From Ruminococcus sp. UBA1394 (GTDB taxonomy: Bacteria > Bacillota > Clostridia > Oscillospirales > Ruminococcaceae), in the NCBI GenBank assembly GCA_002305725.1, contig DBQM01000045.1:1-64000 (forward strand): a DNA stretch of 64,000 nucleotides, written 5' to 3'. Position numbers and translations under genes: made by a program. Of the stretch, positions 60,422 through 64,000 are shown piece after piece. The notes under the pieces are model-generated. The model saw only the letters and a list, made by a program, of their open reading frames with translations. It searched no databases and was not told the DNA's origin. Positions within the stretch are counted from its first letter, which is position 1. Each line of letters begins with the position of its first letter.

Positions 60422-60499
60422 TAGATGAGGCAAGAAAACCTTGCCGAAATCTATTCGCCATATTTTGCGGTTGTCACCTCTGGTGACGGGCAAAATGGC
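60422..60499 (+). ncRNA. Double-hairpin structured leader upstream of the FemX-like gene
   Basis: Hairpin 1: TAGAT-GGCAAG / CTTGCC-ATCTA (60422-60453) with short internal loops. Hairpin 2: GCCATATTTTGC / GCAAAATGGC (60457-60499), with a two-base bulge, then an internal loop, then GTCACC-TCT-GGTGAC (60473-60487). No T-run follows, so it is not a terminator. I do not recognise the class; it is not a T-box by its sequence. Confidence 0.5.
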
Positions 60500-60524
60500 A
60501 CTATAAATAAAAAGGATGATAATG

Positions 60525-61655
60525 ATGACTGAAATAATGGACAAAAGAAATACGGCAAAAGTAAAGGAATATGAAAGCTTTGTTGAAAATCACCCCAACG
60601 GAAATTTCATGCAGTCTGTCAGCTGGACAGGCGTTAAAAACAGCTGGGACTATGAAATTATAATTGTCAGGAACAATAAAAATGATATAACAGGTACAGC
60701 ACTTGTTCTTATAAAGGAAATACCTGTTTTAAAAAAGGCTTTTCTTTATTCTCCCCACGGACCTGTATGTGATTATAAGGACAGGGGAGTGCTTGAAGAA
60801 ATAATGGAGGGCATTGAAATACTCCGGAGAAAATACAAAGCATATGAAGCAGTCATTGACCCGTGTATAACTGAAAATGACAGAGATGAAATAGAAATTT
60901 TCAAAAGTCTGGGTTTTTCTTTTAAGGTGGACGCTCCGGAACTTTCAACTATACAGGCAAGAAATAATTATGTGCTTAAAATAAACGGCAGAACTAAGCA
61001 GGAACTTTTTGATTCATTTCATAAAAAGTGGCGTTACAATATAAGACTTGCAGAAAGAAAAGGAGTTGAGTGCCGGATATGCGGCAGGGAGGCACTTGAT
61101 GATTTTTATATGCTTATGGAGGAAACCGGAAAGCGTGACGGGTTCTGCATAAGGAGCCGTGAATACTTCGGCAGAATGCTTGATAACCTCGGGGAACACT
61201 GCCAGCTTTATATGTGTTATTATGAGGGACACCCTGTTTCTGGTGCGGTTTGCGTACAGTATGCCGGAAAGACCTGCTATGTCTACGGGGCGTCAACCGC
61301 CCTTTACAGAAACGTTATGCCCAATTATCTTATGCAGTGGAATATGATATGCTGGGCGGTGGAAAGCGGCTGCTGGCTTTACGATTTCCAGGGTATACCT
61401 TTTTATAAGGACGAAACTCACCCTAATTACGGCGTTTACCGCTTTAAAAAAGGCTTTAACGGAGAGGTTATGACCTATGCCGGAGAATTTTCAAAGTGTT
61501 ATAACAGGGCGGCGAAGATTGCAGTTAAGACAGCCGGATTTTTATACAGGAGGATTTTCAGAAAGAATCCGTCCGAGCTGCTTGCAAGGCTTTCTAAAAT
61601 GCCGAAAACGCTGCTTTTAACAGGTATGATTTTATACAGTATTACAAAATTATAA
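60525..61655 (+). CDS. FemX/FemAB-type aminoacyltransferase (peptidoglycan bridge family)
   Basis: The 376-residue product has the two-domain GNAT-like fold of the FemABX family: NPNGNFMQSVSWTGVKNSWD near the start, DSFHKKWRYNIRLAERKGVE (typical of the family, with KxRYNIR), EETGKRDGFCIRSREYFGRM, YFAGK-like VQYAGKTCYVYGASTALYRN and YDFQGIPFYKDETHPNYGVY with RFKKGFNGE. These enzymes use aminoacyl-tRNA to extend the peptidoglycan cross-bridge. ATG 60525 lies eight bases after AAAGGA; ATG 60522 is also possible. Confidence 0.85.
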   Translation: MTEIMDKRNTAKVKEYESFVENHPNGNFMQSVSWTGVKNSWDYEIIIVRNNKNDITGTALVLIKEIPVLKKAFLYSPHGPVCDYKDRGVLEEIMEGIEILRRKYKAYEAVIDPCITENDRDEIEIFKSLGFSFKVDAPELSTIQARNNYVLKINGRTKQELFDSFHKKWRYNIRLAERKGVECRICGREALDDFYMLMEETGKRDGFCIRSREYFGRMLDNLGEHCQLYMCYYEGHPVSGAVCVQYAGKTCYVYGASTALYRNVMPNYLMQWNMICWAVESGCWLYDFQGIPFYKDETHPNYGVYRFKKGFNGEVMTYAGEFSKCYNRAAKIAVKTAGFLYRRIFRKNPSELLARLSKMPKTLLLTGMILYSITKL

Positions 61656-61741
61656 TGATTTTTTCGTTTCATTCTTTACATTACTCCTTTAACATGGTAT
61701 CATAATCAAGGTATTTTATGTTACGAAAGGAAAGAAATCAT

Positions 61742-62578
61742 ATGAAAAAATCATTACTTAAAAAAGTCTTCGGACTTTCTGTTGCAGCTTTTATGATGCT
61801 GACTTCAGTTGGCTGCGGCTCCGGTTCTGACGATAAGGAATCTTCATATTCAGCTGAGTCTGACGATTCTCTCCAGAAGGTTCTCGACAGCGGAAAGTTT
61901 ATCTTAGGACTTGACGCAACTTTCAAGCCCATGGGATACACAGATGAAAACGATGAAATAGTAGGCTTTGATATTGACGTTGCAGAGGAAGTGTGCAGCA
62001 GAATGGGCGTTGAACTGGTAAAACAGCCTATCAACTGGGACACAAAGGAACAGGACTTAAATGTAGGAAAAATTGACTGTATCTGGAACGGAATGTCCGT
62101 TAATCCGGGACGTGCAGAGGAAATGAACCTTTCAGAGCCTTACATGAAAAATTCCATGGTTTTTGTTGTTGGCGCATCAAGCGAGGCTAAGGGTATGGAG
62201 GACTTAAAGGGCAAGACAATTGCAGTCCAGAACGGTTCAACAGCACAGGAGATACTTGAATCCTGCGATATTGCCGGAGATATAACAGTTCAGGCTATGG
62301 CAACAAACGTTGAGGCACTCCAGCAGCTTGACCTTGCAATCGTTGACGCAGTTTTCCTTGATTCTGTTGTTGCAAACTATGAGATTCAGACAAGCGGCAA
62401 GGACTATGTGGTTCTCCCGGACGGTCTTGAAGAGGAAGAATACGCAATCGGTTTCAGAAAGAACGACCAGAAGCTCCGTGACGAAGTTCAGAAGATTCTC
62501 AGCGAAATGAAAGCGGACGGCAAGCTTGGTGAAATTTCCACAAAGTGGTTCGGCAGCGATATTACAACTGTAAAATAA
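61742..62578 (+). CDS. Amino-acid ABC transporter substrate-binding lipoprotein
   Basis: The 278-residue product has a lipoprotein signal (FMMLTSVGCGSG) and a family 3 solute-binding domain (FILGLDATFKPMGYTDENDE, VGFDIDVAEEVCSRM, CIWNGMSVNPGRAEEMNLSE, GKTIAVQNGSTAQEILES, YAIGFRKNDQKLRDEVQK). It delivers polar amino acids (possibly cystine, Gln or Asp) to the permease at 63344. GAAAGGAAAG precedes the ATG. Confidence 0.92.
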   Translation: MKKSLLKKVFGLSVAAFMMLTSVGCGSGSDDKESSYSAESDDSLQKVLDSGKFILGLDATFKPMGYTDENDEIVGFDIDVAEEVCSRMGVELVKQPINWDTKEQDLNVGKIDCIWNGMSVNPGRAEEMNLSEPYMKNSMVFVVGASSEAKGMEDLKGKTIAVQNGSTAQEILESCDIAGDITVQAMATNVEALQQLDLAIVDAVFLDSVVANYEIQTSGKDYVVLPDGLEEEEYAIGFRKNDQKLRDEVQKILSEMKADGKLGEISTKWFGSDITTVK

Positions 62579-62582
62579 GATT

Positions 62583-62614
62583 AAGCGGTCAGGTTTTCCT
62601 TGACCGCTTTTTGT
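62583..62614 (+). terminator. Intrinsic terminator after the binding-protein gene
   Basis: AAGCGGTCA and TGACCGCTT pair around a nine-base loop, followed by TTTTG. Confidence 0.8.
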
Positions 62615-62680
62615 TGACTTTTTCTGAGGTTTTAGTTATAATTAACAGAAGGAAAAATCGGAATTGTGGTGGTAGATAAT

Positions 62681-63115
62681 ATGGAATGGTTTAATGTTTT
62701 TGGGCTGATTTTTATTGTAGTCATTATGATACCCAATATTGTATTTGCGATTAAGTGCAAAGATGGATTTCATAATAAGTGGAACAATAAATATGTTGAG
62801 GGCATAGAACAAGTAGGGAGATTAGGTTGTTTCGGATTCATGATAATCAATATTCCAGGAACTTGGTTCGGGTGGTGGTCTGACGAAGCATTTGCACTGT
62901 ATCTGATTGTAGATGCCATATTGGTAATGCTTTATTGTGCAATTTGGATTATATGTTTTAAGAGAAACAGCGTTTTCAGAGCATTAGCACTTTCTATTAT
63001 TCCTTCAATTTTGTTTTTATTTAGTGGAATTATGAGTAGGTCAGTGCTATTGATTATAGCATCAATATTATTTGCACCAAGTCATATTGTGATTTCATAT
63101 AGAAATGCAAAATGA
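62681..63115 (+). CDS. Hypothetical four-helix membrane protein
   Basis: The 144-residue product (MEWFNVFGLIFIVVIMIPNI) has four predicted helices and a conserved-looking central segment (GWWSDEAFALYLIVDAILVM). I do not recognise the family. Start is uncertain: ATG 62681 has a weak GGTGG site; GTG 62666 is the alternative. Its sequence is more AT-rich than its neighbours and it separates the binding-protein gene from its permease, hinting at insertion. Confidence 0.65.
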   Translation: MEWFNVFGLIFIVVIMIPNIVFAIKCKDGFHNKWNNKYVEGIEQVGRLGCFGFMIINIPGTWFGWWSDEAFALYLIVDAILVMLYCAIWIICFKRNSVFRALALSIIPSILFLFSGIMSRSVLLIIASILFAPSHIVISYRNAK

Positions 63116-63134
63116 TATTTGCAAATTCCAGTTT

Positions 63135-63220
63135 GTAGGGGACGGCGCCCACGACGTCCCGGTCGGTGACCAGTTCAGTGACATTGAAAATACGGGACGT
63201 CGAGGGCGCCGTCACCCTAC
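63135..63220. repeat. Palindromic intergenic repeat, family B (complete copy)
   Basis: GTAGGGGACGGCGCCCACGA-CGTCCCG (63135-63161) and CGGGACGTCGAGGGCGCCGT-CACCCTAC (63193-63220) are inverted arms with a few mismatches around 31 bases. It looks like a short mobile palindrome (MITE-like). Confidence 0.75.
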
Positions 63221-63343
63221 ATATAATAGGCAATATTCCAAATAAATCGAATTTTTTCAGAAAAACCGCAAATGGCACTTGCTATTTGCGGTTTTTTTAG
63301 TTATAATGTATTAGTATGCTAAATTTACAGAGAGGTGATCAAA

Positions 63344-64000
63344 TTGTCCGGAAAGGAAATACTTGACGTTACATTGATACTCCTTGAGTATCTTGTACCG
63401 ACATTAAAGCTTTTTTTCTTTACGCTGCTTTTCTCCATACCGCTGGGAATGGTAGTGGCGCTGCTTAAAATGTGTAAATTCAAGCCGGTTTCGTGGCTTA
63501 CAAATATTTACATACTCATCATGAGAGGTACTCCTCTTATGCTCCAGATAATAGCAATTTACTATGCTATACCGTATCTGAAAATCAGCGAAAATCTTCC
63601 GGTGTTTCTGAAAAATATCCTTGACGGGATTGATATTCAGGGCGACGCATTTATGTTCAGAGCCGTGCTGACCGCTTTTGTGCTCAACTATGCGGCTTAT
63701 TTTGCTGAAATTTTCAGAGGCGGAATAGAGTCCATTCCAAAGGGACAGTATGAGGCGTCAGAGGCGCTGGGATTTACTAAAATCCAGACATTCTTCCATA
63801 TCATTCTGCCGCAGGTAATCAAGAGGATTGTTCCGGCAAGCTCAAACGAAGTGGTAATACTTGTAAAGGACACGTCTTTGGCAAACATTGTAGCCTATGC
63901 GGAAATAACTCTGAAAGCAAAGCAGCAGATGCAGATTTACAGCTCGCTGACACCGCTTTTTATTGCCGGTGCGTTCTATTTTGTGATATCAATGGTAATG
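63344..64000 (+). CDS. Amino-acid ABC transporter permease (partial, runs off window end)
   Basis: From TTG 63344, five bases after GAGGTGAT, the frame is open to the end of the window (219 codons). It has an inner-membrane HisM/GlnP-type permease domain: IMRGTPLMLQIIAIYYAIPY, the GG-rich helix region FRGGIESIPKGQYEASEALG with the ATPase-contacting EAA loop, and VILVKDTSLANIV. It pairs with the binding protein at 61742. The ATPase gene is presumably beyond the window. Confidence 0.9.
   Translation, partial: MSGKEILDVTLILLEYLVPTLKLFFFTLLFSIPLGMVVALLKMCKFKPVSWLTNIYILIMRGTPLMLQIIAIYYAIPYLKISENLPVFLKNILDGIDIQGDAFMFRAVLTAFVLNYAAYFAEIFRGGIESIPKGQYEASEALGFTKIQTFFHIILPQVIKRIVPASSNEVVILVKDTSLANIVAYAEITLKAKQQMQIYSSLTPLFIAGAFYFVISMVM

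Noticed and set aside
1..64000. tRNA and rRNA genes
   Set aside because: I looked for TTCGA-type T-loops, CCA ends and rRNA-like stretches between genes and saw none I could support.

Overview
The window looks like chromosome of a fibre-degrading, spore-lineage Firmicute of the Ruminococcus group (Oscillospiraceae). The pointers are a secreted GH9 cellulase with threonine-rich linkers and a C-terminal dockerin, a second dockerin protein built of leucine-rich repeats, a GH43 glycosidase, glycogen branching and GH13 enzymes, sporulation genes (cotJABC, yabP-yabQ) next to divIC, and a CIRCE-controlled groESL. Base composition is moderate and most genes start with a clear AGGAGG-type ribosome site, often followed by TTG or GTG. 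I infer the genus; no rRNA is present to prove it.

Layout. 1-10.1 kb: cell wall and division genes (ddl, murI, a DUF1934 gene, argS, a PucR-type regulator, ftsE, ftsX, an M23 murein hydrolase of the FtsEX partner type, an S41 protease). 10.1-15 kb: glgB, feoA, cotJCBA, an aldo/keto reductase. 15.1-17.9 kb: a six-gene, translationally coupled cassette of phage lysis and tail-fibre-like genes with no head, terminase or integrase genes. 17.9-22.2 kb: a DUF6440 gene, a GH13 enzyme fused to a DUF1653 domain, an HD hydrolase and the LRR-dockerin protein. 22.3-29.2 kb: a MarR regulator with a heterodimeric ABC exporter, a lipoprotein, and yabP-yabQ-divIC-yabR. 29.2-36 kb: a hypothetical exported protein, an ABC-F ATPase and the thiazole operon thiS-thiF-thiG-thiH-tenI. 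36-41.2 kb: GH43, then an htrA/histidine kinase/response regulator operon. 41.4-48 kb: groESL, a DEAD-box helicase and a second two-component system. 48-55.5 kb: a nitrogen assimilation block, with a split (archaeal-type) glutamate synthase operon divergent from an ammonium channel fused to a P-II domain. 55.7-64 kb: GH9 cellulase, MATE exporter, cytidylate-kinase-like gene, a FemX/FemAB-type enzyme, and an amino-acid ABC transporter running off the end.

The most interesting signal is regulatory. The divergent glutamate synthase and amtB operons each have a near-consensus promoter followed immediately by a shared 5' leader: a conserved block, a five-base-pair hairpin with an AAGG loop whose arms co-vary between the two copies, and an overlapping intrinsic terminator. 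This looks like a nitrogen-responsive attenuator used in trans-separated copies; I do not recognise it as a known class. Other leaders of note are a terminator-embedded element upstream of thiS (it fits the thiS-motif/HMP-PP riboswitch), a terminator just after the MATE promoter, a double-hairpin leader before the FemX-like gene, and a nested-repeat leader before the ABC-F gene. Two genes appear to use ATT start codons. Two related families of palindromic intergenic repeats are scattered through the window.
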